64,000 nucleotides of DNA. Origin: Rhynchopus sp. YZ270_cl-10. Its lineage: Eukaryota > Euglenozoa > Diplonemea > Diplonemida > Diplonemidae. The notes under the pieces are model-generated. The model worked only from the letters and a program-made list of their open reading frames with translations. It ran no database searches and had not been told where the DNA came from. Position 1 is the first letter of the stretch, and every line of letters begins with the position of its first letter. Positions 10,379 to 19,709 of the stretch are shown here, piece after piece. The stretch covers positions 310,001 to 374,000 of the forward strand of contig OZ037839.1 of NCBI GenBank assembly GCA_964035575.1, written 5' to 3'. A program made the position numbers and the translations under genes.

Positions 10379-10929
10379 AGTAGTAGAAAGGGGGGAGAGA
10401 AGGAGAGGAGAAAATAATTTTCCTGCGTGGAGTGAAGAAATTGTCGGGGGGAAGGGGGTCGAGCAGCCCAAGTCCAGGGGGTGGGAAACAAGCGGAACCA
10501 CACAGTAACGTGCAGGTAATCAGAGAATACATGAGTGGGGTGAAATCTTAATGTATGTGCACTTCTAATAAAAGGAAGTGGGGGAAATCGTATTTTATTG
10601 TCCTTTCGTCAAGATTTCTTTGTTTTTCTCTTTTGTCTATTTTTCCTGTATTTTTTTTCTTCTTTGTACTGTCTTTTGTTTTGGTTGTTGTTAGATACAC
10701 TCAATCGCCCATCGAGTTCTGTGAATAGGAGCAACTACCAGGATAGAAGAGCACGGAACTCCTTTTCATGTGTATCCATGCAAAACAGTAATGTGATACC
10801 AGGGGAAATATTTTGAAAAAAAGGTGTCGTTGAGAAACAAACAACGCAATGCATCCTCCTCACCCAGATCACACGATATGTCACAAGTGTCATGTCCCCG
10901 GAAAAACGAAAGTAAATAGCAAGAGCAAA

Positions 10930-11219
10930 TAAAGGGGTGGGGAATAAATAAAAAGTTTCAGACTTGAAAGTGAATGACAAGTGGTTCATTTGGTATTCCA
11001 CTGGTCACCTGCCAGCTAGGCCGTCGTGTGTCAAAGCAAAGTCGTTCCGTGGTATATTATTGTGTACATTCAGGAGAACAGCGAGTGTGTGATCAGATTT
11101 AAGTTAGATGTGAAATGTCAATGATCTCGACACTCTCACCTCCGTACATCACCACATCACCACAGCTGCTGATTGCAAGACCGTAAGTGCCATTACAAAA
11201 GTCACGATGCAAGAGCTTC
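10930..11219 (-). repeat. Segmental duplication, left copy
   Basis: About 290 bp covering the 3' flank and the last ~40 codons of the WD40 gene are almost identical to 63715-64000, where the right copy runs off the window. The two copies differ by only a few substitutions within the coding part (for example at 11194-11200 against 63978-63984), so the duplication is recent. Confidence 0.9.
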
Positions 11220-12190
11220 TCGGACGTTGCGAAAGACCATACGCTCAACACCCTAGAAGAGTAGGCAGCAACAATGTCGTTGGACACAGCAACATCGGTC
11301 CATTTCACGCCTTCTTCTGAGACGTCTTCAAATACACATTCGCCTGTTTCAGTGTTCCAGACACGCACACAGGTAGTGCGGTAGCACACTGCAATGAAAC
11401 GCTGGTTTGGTGACAGTGCCACATCTTCCACGCGAGCAGGGCCTGTCAGAACAAACACCTCTGCTCCTGTGGTGTAGTCCCAGAGGCTGAGTCGTTCGCT
11501 GCCGCTCTCACACATTGCCACTAAGTCACCTGCCACAACCATGACAGAGGCGCCCGACTCAATGTGGCTCCATTCATGCACAACAACACCTGTTGCAATG
11601 TCCCACACCTGCAAACCCTTTATGCACCACGACAGCAGTTTTGTTCCGCAGGGCGACCATGCTGTTCTCCTCCTCCGATCACTTCCATCTCCAAACGAGT
11701 GCTCCAATGCACCGGTTGTCACGCGATGAATTTCAGCACACAGCGAGTCCTCGTTGACGAATGAGATCCACTCACTGCACGGTGAGAAGGCTGGGGCTCT
11801 TATACCCCTATCACAAGGGAAGCGGCACAGACCCTCATGTGTTTCCGTGTCGAAGATCGCCACACCGTTCCCTTTTTGCATCACTGCAAGGTACCTATCA
11901 CACGGGGAAAGTGTAAGCGAGAACGCCTCCTCCGAACGTGGTATCACCCCAGGAGTGATGTTGGCACCAGTGCAGTACAGCTCCACGGCACATCCCTCAT
12001 CCATCTCCGTGTCGCAGATGCGCAAGTCGTCGCTGCCGATGTCGCCACCGCCTTTCATCCGCACACCAACACGCCGAGCACGTGGCACGCCAAGCTCCGC
12101 AACAAGCTTCCCCTTCACCTGTGCAAGGGTGGCACTCCCGTCCACTTCTATCACACAGCTTGCAGACTCGAAGTGTCCTGTGATGTCCAT
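11099..12190 (-). CDS. WD40 protein with ubiquitin-like N-terminus
   Basis: A 363-residue protein starting at the ATG at 12188-12190. Residues 1-75 look like a ubiquitin-like fold (MDITGHFESASCVIEV, then LAQVKGKLVAELGV and DEGCAVELY), similar to other Ubl beta-grasp starts; this part is inference. Residues ~85-360 hold about seven WD-like units, each with a core such as LSPCDRYLAVM...VAIFDTETHEG, WSPCGTKLL...LQVWDIATG, LSPNQRFIAVC...VRVWNTETGEC. This predicts a single beta-propeller, a protein-interaction platform with no own catalysis. The frame is open upstream to 12574 but that part has no similarity, so it is taken as 5' UTR or flank. A second copy ends at the right edge of the window. 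Confidence 0.78.
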   Translation of the reverse strand: MDITGHFESASCVIEVDGSATLAQVKGKLVAELGVPRARRVGVRMKGGGDIGSDDLRICDTEMDEGCAVELYCTGANITPGVIPRSEEAFSLTLSPCDRYLAVMQKGNGVAIFDTETHEGLCRFPCDRGIRAPAFSPCSEWISFVNEDSLCAEIHRVTTGALEHSFGDGSDRRRRTAWSPCGTKLLSWCIKGLQVWDIATGVVVHEWSHIESGASVMVVAGDLVAMCESGSERLSLWDYTTGAEVFVLTGPARVEDVALSPNQRFIAVCYRTTCVRVWNTETGECVFEDVSEEGVKWTDVAVSNDIVAAYSSRVLSVWSFATSEKLLHRDFCNGTYGLAISSCGDVVMYGGESVEIIDISHLT

Positions 12191-12724
12191 GTTCAGGGGA
12201 GTTACTCTGTTCTGTGGGACAGGTGTGTGGGGAGGGCAGGTGGAAGAGGGGTGGGGTGGTGTTTGTGAAGGAAACGAGACATGTTGCCATTTGCAAGAGA
12301 GATAACTCCTCGTCCAGAGGCACTCCCACCTTCCCATCCCATGGGGCGAGTTGTGCTTCGCCTGTAGAAAGGCTTTGGTCCAGGTCTGACCGTGGTCCTG
12401 CTGCTGTCGAACTGAAACCCTCAACCATGTTACGGCGGAGCAAGGCAATGGCTGCATTCCATTGTTTCCAGCACACGCGGACTGTGTCAGTGTGTGATGG
12501 TTATGATTATTGCCTGAAGTACAGAAAATGGGAGTGTCGGTGGCGGAGCACAAAAGAGGTAAAATGAAAAACATATCGGGTGGGGTCTCTGAGCTATCTG
12601 TGCGACGGATATATTTCCCCTAACACTCCAGGTTTGGCCAGGGCCTCTCCAGCGTGTCAGTTGCAAAATAAATATTCTTCTCTCCTTTTTTCTTCCACAC
12701 GCGCTGGTTTTTGTATTTCGCTAA

Positions 12725-12905
12725 TTTTTATCAAAAAAAAAAAAAAAAAAAAAAAAAAAAACAGCACATGCACGCGGACAAAAATAATCCACAATCAGAA
12801 GGAACAGAAACTAACCAAGCAGGGGACTACGAGCCCAGACTCTAATCATAAGGAAAAGAAACTAACCAAGAAGGGGACTACGAGCCCAGAAAGGAGCCTA
12901 GGGAC
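12725..12905. repeat. Poly-A tract and 51-bp tandem repeat
   Basis: A run of about 30 A residues at ~12732-12761 is followed by two and a half copies of a 51-bp unit. The shared core GAAACTAACCAAG starts at 12807 and 12858, followed each time by GGGGACTACGAGCCCAGA. Confidence 0.75.
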
Positions 12906-12964
12906 CACGAGCCCTCATTTTACCTCTCTTTTTTAAGCCGTCAACATGGCCCTATTCGGCGTGG

Positions 12965-13222
12965 TCACAATCTCTGTCGCAGTTGCCGCAGCGACACAAA
13001 GTGAAATAAGGAGTGCTCTCGGCTGTCACGGCGCATTTTCCCCTCCACCATGGCGAAGTACGCATTGAGAATCATGGCAAACTTTTTGTACTGTTTGTTC
13101 TTGAGGAGGGAAAGATGCTCTTCGTTGAGGATTTTGACCTGAGTCAGGGACACCTTCCTACCGGGAAGACTTCCCCGCCAACGCAAAGTGGTGTTTACGT
13201 TTTGGGTACGGGAGCGGAGAAA
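12965..13222 (-). CDS. Possible exon of a small hypothetical protein
   Basis: A minus frame of about 85 codons ends at a TGA at 12965-12967 and reads as a basic, mixed-composition protein (VSLTQVKILNEEHLSLLKNK, FAMILNAYFAMVEGKMRRD), unlike the chance frames around it. There is no ATG at a natural start, so the true start may lie in an upstream exon. A probable acceptor AG lies near 13232. About 35 bp of its 5' part (13192-13226) resemble 18880-18912 downstream of the NMN adenylyltransferase gene. I do not recognise a family. Confidence 0.35.
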   Translation of the reverse strand, partial: FLRSRTQNVNTTLRWRGSLPGRKVSLTQVKILNEEHLSLLKNKQYKKFAMILNAYFAMVEGKMRRDSREHSLFHFVSLRQLRQRL

Positions 13223-13249
13223 TAAAAATCTGTTCGATAAAAGTAAAAG

Positions 13250-14044
13250 AATGCCCTTCCTCAGTCCGGAAGTATCACCTCAACCGGTTACCTGCCGTAC
13301 AAAGCGTGTATAAAAGAAATGCTTATTGTGTTATCTTGTTCAAAAAAAGGAGGGAGTACTATTTTCGTTTGTCTGTTTTGTTTTGTTTTTTGGTTTCAAT
13401 TTTAGGCTCTACTAGCTTATGGGTGGGGGAACCACTGTTGAAGGGAGGGAAACCTCACGTGAGGGAAATGAAAGGCACACACGTAACACCGTAACGCACT
13501 GGTAGTGGGTAAATACGCTTCACCTCTGAGACTCCAAGAACAATCGACCTTCAAAAAACACAAAGAAGTTGTATTGTGTGAAAAGGAAATAATATTTATC
13601 GCATTCTACCAAATTGAATACACATACTGCAGCTTTGCTTCAAAAACTTGGTTGGATTTATGTGTCGATACCATGTGTGTATGGGCATCACACCCTTTTT
13701 TCGAGAATTTGGGGGTGGGCATCACAAAAATTTCTATGGGTTTTTTACATGGGACTTTTTTTTTTGGGTTGCATCCAGGGTTTTTTCTAGGATTTTTTTT
13801 TTCAGATCTGGGGGGGACGCAAAAAAACCACCCAAAAAAAATTTTTTTTCGCAGGTGCAAGCAGGGTTTCCGCTTATCTTCATGGAAAATTTTTCCAAAA
13901 CCGTGAAGATATGTCCAAAAAGGGGTCAAAAATTTCGCGCAAAAAAGCCCCTTCATTTCACGTAAATACGTGATAACGTGGGATGGTAACGTACATCAAG
14001 AACCAAACCAACCCTTTTTCTCATGTTCCACGGAACCTTCCCTC
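13250..14044. other. Noncoding, homopolymer-rich
   Basis: Low-complexity T, G and A runs dominate 13,700-13,960. Frames on both strands here are Phe/Lys-rich artefacts of those runs. No feature is supported. Confidence 0.4.
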
Positions 14045-14216
14045 AGTACAAGAAGAAACGGCGGTCAGAACTTTTTGGCGAAGCCACGGTACGCAACATT
14101 TCAAAAAATTGTGACCTAAAATTGAACATTTTTACAGCCAAACTATGGTAGAGGGCTGTGGGATTTCGCTCATAAGTTTTGAGTTGCGCCGCAGGCGCAC
14201 GGTACGCTACTTTTTT
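14045..14216 (+). repeat. Dispersed ACGGTACG-box element, copy B
   Basis: A GGCGAAGCC-type box at 14077-14101 is followed about 110 bp later by a variant box at 14186-14214 with a GCGCC-GCA-GGCGC hairpin and ACGGTACGCTACTTT. The DNA between matches the corresponding interval of copy C (17709-17765, reverse complement), for example the sequence around TAAAATTG. A further lone variant box lies at 14718-14747. Confidence 0.75.
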
Positions 14217-15437
14217 ATTTTTGCCGATCCCTTATTCTCACTCTTTTGTTCGGTCCGTCAAATGGTGCAAAGATTGAGTGAATTGGGGGCACGGTCTGAA
14301 ACTTCACCTCGCTATATCCTCTTCACAATGATGCCAGGAAGGGGATAAGACGCGCTTCGCGCGCGCTCGACTCCCTGCCTCCCCTTTTTTCTGGTGCGCA
14401 ACACGAAGGGACGCCAGGGTTGTCCCGAGAACACCTTTTCCCGAGACCAACACCGTAGTGCAGAGGCACTGCAGGATGGAAGATGTGCCAAACGTCACAT
14501 TCCCCGTCACCTTCGTCGACTCACCTTCAACCACATGAGATCACAGAGACATTTTTGGATTGGGATGTTCTGTTCTGAATGATGTTGATTTGGGTGAGGA
14601 GGAATTGTGGGTTATCATTACGTATCGTGTGGTCACAGACTGCACACCTTTCCCCAGTGACACTGTGTGGCCGAAACGAAACCGGATCATAAATCGATCA
14701 GTGATATTCTGGATTGAGCGCCGCAGGCAAACGGTACGGGACTTTTTTTTTTTTTTTTTTCCTTTTTTCTTTTTTTTTTCTTTTTTTTTCTTCTCCTTTT
14801 TTGGACTTTCCGGACCGATTGCGGAACGTGGTGGGGTCACACCATATGCAAAAAGCCTATGAGAAAATCCCTAGGGGAAAAAAAAAATCCTACACAAAAA
14901 ACCCATAGAAAAAAAAAACCCCCCTGTACAAAAAACCCATAGAAATTTTTCTCGGATTCTGAGAATTTCTCAAATCGGGCATCGGAATCACATTGCCCAA
15001 ACACACATGGTCGATACCCAAGGATACTTTTTTTTTTTTTTTTTTTTTTTTGTTGAAAAACTGCAGCTTTTTTTAGAAATCGTTGTTTCAGTGCGCTCCC
15101 TTACCTTCCCTGATGGCACTTTTTTTTCTCCCGCTGCCAAACTGTTTACTACGTTTTGTTTTTACAACACCCCGCTCACCAGTTGTTGGAGAGAGAAAAA
15201 AAAAGCTGAGCCAGGGCTAGACACGGCGGGCTCGCACGAAGGACACTAGTAGACCCGACTGCTATCCACCAGTTTTACGACTAGAGGGGACACCAGCAAT
15301 ACTACTTGCGTCCACTAATCGTAAAACACTTGAAACACTGGTAGTGTGGACTAGCAGGACCACTAGTAGACCCCTAAACCAACCATGGGGCGAATTCTTA
15401 AGTGAACCGGGGAGGGGGGGTCCTCAGGGCCCGGCTC
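14217..15437. other. Noncoding: poly-T tracts and short palindromes
   Basis: Long T tracts lie at 14743-14800 and 15029-15050. Short GC palindromes such as GCGCGCTTCGCGCGCG lie near 14351. At 15,230-15,370 there are scattered small repeats (CACTAGTAGACCC at about 15245 and 15360, CACTGGTAG). No gene is supported. Confidence 0.4.
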
Positions 15438-17026
15438 AGGGGGTAGAGAGGGGGGAGAGAGGGGGGAGAGAGGGGGGAGAGAGGGGGGAGAGAGGGGGGA
15501 GAGAGGGGGGAGAGAGGGGGGAGAGAGGGGGGAGAGGGGGGAGAGAGGGGGGAGAGAGGGGGGAGAGAGGGGGGAGAGAGGGGAGAGAGGGGGGAGAGAG
15601 GGGGGAGAGAGGGGGGAGAGAGGGGGGAGAGAGGGGGGAGAGAGGGGGGAGAGAGGGGGGAGAGAGGGGGTAGAGAGGGGGGAGAGAGGGGGGAGAGAGG
15701 GGGGAGAGAGGGGGGAGAGAGGGGGGAGAGAGGGGGGAGAGAGGGGGGAGAGAGGGGGGAGAGAGGGGGGAGAGAGGGGGGAGAGGGGGGAGAGAGGGGG
15801 GAGAGAGGGGGGAGAGAGGGGGGAGAGAGGGGAGAGAGGGGGGAGAGAGGGGGGAGAGAGGGGGGAGAGAGGGGGGAGAGAGGGGGGAGAGAGGGGGGAG
15901 AGAGGGGGGAGAGAGGGGGGAGAGAGGGGGGAGAGAGGGGGTAGAGAGGGGGGAGAGAGGGGGGAGAGAGGGGGGAGAGAGGGGGGAGAGAGGGGGGAGA
16001 GAGGGGGGAGAGAGGGGGGAGAGAGGGGGGAGAGAGGGAGATCTGAGATAGATAGAGAGTACCTAAAAGACCCGCGAAGGGCGAACAGCAATGATGAAAA
16101 CGGAGAGGAGGGAAGGGGGATACTTTTATCTCGAAATAGGCGCTACGATGAGGGGGGCGAATGTGGAAGCCGAAACAACCCAAAACAAATTCCAACAAAA
16201 ATCTGATGAAGATGGTGTGGTGATTTGGTGAGGGTAGAGACTGAAACATAAACGGACCCCGGCCAACCAGGACAAAGCCTGAGGAAAATCAAATAAATAT
16301 TCTGCCAAATAGCAGTGTGCGTGCCATGTCAAATCAAAAGGACGGTAGTCTCTATCAAAGATCTCCCAACACGCAGCGAAGCTGCTCCGCTAAAGCGTGT
16401 TTCAGGGGGGAGAGAGGGGGGAGAGAGGGGGGAGAGAGGGGGGAGAGAGGGGGGAGAGAGGGGGGAGAGAGGGGGGAGAGAGGGGGGAGAGAGGGGGGAG
16501 AGAGGGGGGAGAGAGGGGGGAGAGGGGGGAGAGAGGGGGGAGAGAGGGGGGAGAGAGGGGGGAGAGAGGGGGGAGAGAGGGGGGAGAGAGGGGGGAGAGA
16601 GGGGGGAGGGAGATCTGAGATAGATAGAGAGTACCTAAAAGACCCGCGAAGGGCGAACAGCAATGATGAAAACGGAGAGGAGGGAAGGGGGATACTTTTA
16701 TCTCGAAATAGGCGCTACGATGAGGGGGGCGAATGTGGAAGCCGAAACAACCCAAAACAAATTCCAACAAAAAATCTGATGAAGATGGTGTGGTGATTTG
16801 GTGAGGGTAGAGACTGAAACATAAACGGACCCCGGCCAACCAGGACAAAGCCTGAGGAAAATCAAATAAATATTCTGCCAAATAGCAGTGTGCGTGCCAT
16901 GTCAAATCAAAAGGACGGTAGTCTCTATCAAAGATCTCCCAACACGCAGCGAAGCTGCTCCGCTAAAGCGTGTTTCAGAGAGGGGGGAGAGAGGGGGGAG
17001 AGAGGGGGGAGAGAGGGGGGAGGGGG
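15438..17026. repeat. Composite satellite: 11-bp arrays with a 367-bp spacer
   Basis: Three arrays of the 11-bp unit GGGGGGAGAGA lie at about 15438-16039, 16406-16610 and 16979-17026. Between them sit two almost identical 366-368 bp spacers, 16040-16405 and 16611-16978, both starting AGATCTGAGATAG and ending GTGTTTCAG, giving a 571-bp higher-order period. The first array carries GGGGGTAGAG variants at 15444, 15671 and 15942. The frames reading SLPPLSP or GERGGRE are products of the array, not genes. Confidence 0.95.
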
Positions 17027-17251
17027 ATGCCCGAACCTGAGGTGGCCATGCTTCCCTGTTTTTTTATTTTGACGCAAACAAACGCTTTTTACCCCCTAAG
17101 CGCGGGTAAAGATCTGCCTCCCCCCATATGCAGGTAGAAGCCTCATGCCCTACAGAAGTACACAGTACTTCACAGCGCAGGTCTCCTCCAACCATGGTCG
17201 GTGTCATTGCGGGGTACCTTTTCACACACAGAAGGCACCACATACGTAATT

Positions 17252-18172
17252 CAGGGTCCTAGCTCAGTAGAACGGAAAAGGTGGCCCACCTTTTCCGTTC
17301 TTTTTTTTTTTTTTTTTTGGGTTTTTTTTACACGGTGCAAAAAACCGGTTGGCCAAGGAGGTCCTCAGTGTCGTCAGCCAGTCCCCTTTGCTGTTAAAAA
17401 CAGCGACTTGGCGTGGTCAATTTTTCCGCGCGAACAGGGATTATGCTCCACGTGTGGAACGTATGGAAATCCATACGTGAATTGTTTTTGAAAAGGTGGA
17501 ATCCATACGTGTCCATACGTGTCCATACGTAGGTAATTTGGGTTTTGGATTGGGGCTGGGGTGGGGTAGGTGAGGAGTGGGGCTCCGCCCCCACCTCTCA
17601 CCTACCCCCTACAGAATTCTATTTGTAGGAGACAATTTTCTATTTTACCGGAAAAGGAGCATACAGCATGGCGAAAGAAATAAGTAGCGTACCGTGCGCC
17701 TGCGGCGCTAGATTGCAATACACCCTTCCCATGACATAATGGGCAATTTTAAGCGCAATTTTTAGAAATGTTGCGTACCGTGGCTTCGCCAGAAACTTTC
17801 GTTTTAGCAAAATATGGAAGTAAAGTTTACGGAACTGGACCATAGTTACCAACGAAAGTGCCATTTTATGTCAAGATTTTTTAAAAATGTTGCGTACCGT
17901 GGCTTCGCCAGGAACATTTGGATGCCATGACTGATGATTTCTCCAGTTCTTCGAACTTTCACAACCCTTCTCAACCAACTTTGCCAGGGAGAGCGCGCGC
18001 GAAGCGCGCGCGGTTTTTAATTGTTTTTGCTTAGAATTGTACGTGTTGAAAATCCATACGTACTTTTTTTATTTTTGGGGGAGCTGCGTAATCCCTGCGC
18101 GCGAAGCGCAGAAAATTTTTTTTGAGCCACCTTTTCCGTTTCTTTTTTTTTTTCTTCCGAGCTAGAACCCTG
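17252..18172. mobile_element. Candidate non-autonomous DNA transposon (foldback type)
   Basis: The left end reads CAGGGTCCTAGCTC and the right end, reverse complemented, CAGGGTTCTAGCTC. After a short interruption both continue with a 15-bp identical block, AACGGAAAAGGTGGC. The element is flanked by a perfect 7-bp direct repeat CGTAATT (17245-17251 and 18173-18179), as expected for a target-site duplication. Near the left end the block is itself inverted, giving a 15-bp perfect stem with one central base (17270-17300). It encodes nothing recognisable and contains copy C of the ACGGTACG-box element and several CCATACGT repeats. The CAGGG end recalls hAT ends, but hAT usually makes 8-bp duplications, so the family is open. 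Confidence 0.7.
17665..17945 (-). repeat. Dispersed ACGGTACG-box element, copy C
   Basis: Three boxes lie in minus orientation: 17681-17709 (GCGCC-GCA-GGCGC type), 17766-17790 and 17885-17909 (GGCGAAGCC type). Copy A corresponds to the last two, copy B to the first two, so this is the most complete copy. Nearby short palindromes with the same GNA-loop logic lie at 17992-18011 (GCGCGC-GAA-GCGCGC) and 18096-18112. Confidence 0.8.
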
Positions 18173-18632
18173 CGTAATTTAGCTTTTTTTTTTTTTGGCT
18201 TGTTTTGTTTTAACTTCTCAGCAAGATAGCGATTCCCCCGAGGATGCGATACATTTTGTTTTGTTTTTTTTTTTTTCGGGGATTTTTACCTGACACTTTG
18301 TGGACATATCTTTGGAAACCTTTTAGCACAACGCGAAGACGATTCTCGTGCTCCTCACTCCTCCCCACACACACTCTATCAACTACTTCAGGTGAGACCT
18401 ATTTGGTCTGTAAGGGGTTTTGGGGTTTCTACTCTCAGTTCCATCTTGAATTTTGAGAGTTTTTTTTTTTTACATTTTTTCAAAAAAAAAACTGTGATCT
18501 GGGGAAGAGTTCCATTTCAACCTCTCCCCCATTTTTCCTTTAGCCATTTCACCCCATTCACTCCCCCCATTTTTTAGTATCAACAGAGTGTGTACTGTAC
18601 GTTAAGCGCGCACATTTGTCCTCTTTCTGGCC
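18173..18632. other. Noncoding, nothing recognised
   Basis: T-rich DNA with several T tracts. I find no supported frame, repeat pair or RNA. Confidence 0.35.
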
Positions 18633-18773
18633 TCACAAAACCGCACCGACTGCTGTGATTCCTTTTGTGTCTCCCTCTTCCTTTTCTGTCTCCTCATCCT
18701 TTCCGGCGTATAGATGACGACGCTTCATAAACGCAAGCACTCCTGGTGCCACCAGACCGTCCACACTCTGTAA
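18633..18773 (-). CDS. Possible last exon of a hypothetical protein
   Basis: After a strong acceptor (TTTTTACAG at 18774-18782 in minus orientation) a frame of 46 codons reads SVDGLVAPGVLAFMKRRHLY followed by an acidic/basic tail and a TGA at 18633-18635. The acceptor and the balanced composition suggest a true terminal exon, but I cannot identify the upstream exon or a family. Confidence 0.3.
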   Translation of the reverse strand, partial: LQSVDGLVAPGVLAFMKRRHLYAGKDEETEKEEGDTKGITAVGAVL

Positions 18774-18932
18774 AAAGCCCCGATAAATTTTTAGAAATTT
18801 TTTTGTAAAAAAAATAGCGGAACACAAAAAAATCAGCGTGGACGAAAAAAGGATTACATTTTCTCATTTGAATTGTGGTGTTAACGTTGTGGGTACGGGG
18901 CGGAGAAGGATCTGTTCGAAGAAACGCTTAAA

Positions 18933-19709
18933 TTATTTTATCTTAGGGCATGGCAAGTATTTCTTTTGTTTCGCGTCCTGCGTGCGTACATTTTTTTTTT
19001 GCGTGCGTGCGTACAGATTTGGGATGGAGTGGGGGACGCGAAACAAAAAAAATACTTGCCATGCCCTTATTTCATCTTCAACTTTTTTGACATTTGGACA
19101 TACCTTCAAGCGGTCTTCCTTGAGGCTGGTCCCGCCACCCTGTGCCCGCATTCTCACCTCAGTGGAGGACAGGTTGGAGTCGATATACTGCATGCCGTCG
19201 GGCATGATCAACCATCTGAAGCGTGGCGAGTAGAGCGCAAGGTCCTCCACACCGTAGCCTGGACGGTGGATCACAAGAAAGTCAAATTCGTCAACGAGGC
19301 GCTTCCCCGTGGGCCCGTCGTTGCTGCGCCAGGTGCGGATGTCATTTCCGGACGACGGCTGCAGCCAGTCAGACCCCAGGACAAAAACAATCTCCGTGTC
19401 CGGGTTCTGCTGCTGCAGGGTCTTCAGCAGGTCGTATGTTGCTAGGGCCTGCTCCTCACCTACCTCAGCATCGCTTACAATAACAGGAAATCCGTGGGTG
19501 AAAGTCGTGTTCACGGCAATCTGGCACATCACGTACCGGTCGATCGCAGACGTAGTCAGCCCCGGCTTGTCCGGGCGCGGCCCGCATGGGACAACGAGCA
19601 CCTCGTCGGCCTGGTCGCTGTGGATGATCTGGGCGGCGCACTGCAGGTGTGCTGTGGTGATGGGGTCGTACGCTCCGCCGTACACAGCCAAACGCTTTCG
19701 TGGGACCAT
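18933..19709 (-). CDS. Nicotinamide/nicotinate mononucleotide adenylyltransferase
   Basis: This enzyme joins ATP with NMN or NaMN to make NAD or its deamido form, the last shared step of NAD synthesis. The family signatures are clear: GGAYDPITTAH near the N-terminus (the GxFDPxxxGH-type nucleotidyltransferase motif, residues ~11-21) and SSTEVRMR (the ISSTxxR motif, residues ~181-188). HGFPVIVSDAEVGEEQALATYD and VFVLGSDWL also fit the NadD/NMNAT fold. The start is the ATG at 19707-19709. The last ~45 codons run into a 33-bp inverted repeat. A donor GTATTT after RAWQ and an acceptor before DAKQKK would remove 78 nt in frame, so the exact C-terminus is uncertain. Confidence 0.85.
   Translation of the reverse strand: MVPRKRLAVYGGAYDPITTAHLQCAAQIIHSDQADEVLVVPCGPRPDKPGLTTSAIDRYVMCQIAVNTTFTHGFPVIVSDAEVGEEQALATYDLLKTLQQQNPDTEIVFVLGSDWLQPSSGNDIRTWRSNDGPTGKRLVDEFDFLVIHRPGYGVEDLALYSPRFRWLIMPDGMQYIDSNLSSTEVRMRAQGGGTSLKEDRLKVCPNVKKVEDEIRAWQVFFLFRVPHSIPNLYARTQKKNVRTQDAKQKKYLPCPKIK
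18946..19066. repeat. 33-bp inverted repeat at the 3' end of the NMN adenylyltransferase gene
   Basis: The arms lie at 18946-18978 and 19034-19066, both reading GGGCATGGCAAGTATTT in opposite directions, with a 55-bp loop that contains GTGCGTAC repeats. The arms differ by about one base. It could be a small foldback element that landed in the gene end, or a terminator-like hairpin. Confidence 0.8.

Noticed and set aside
15363-16905. Long open frames reading SLPPLSP or GERGGRE repeats on both strands
   Set aside because: They come from the 11-bp GGGGGGAGAGA satellite, which is open in many frames; composition is purely repetitive and there is no start context or domain.
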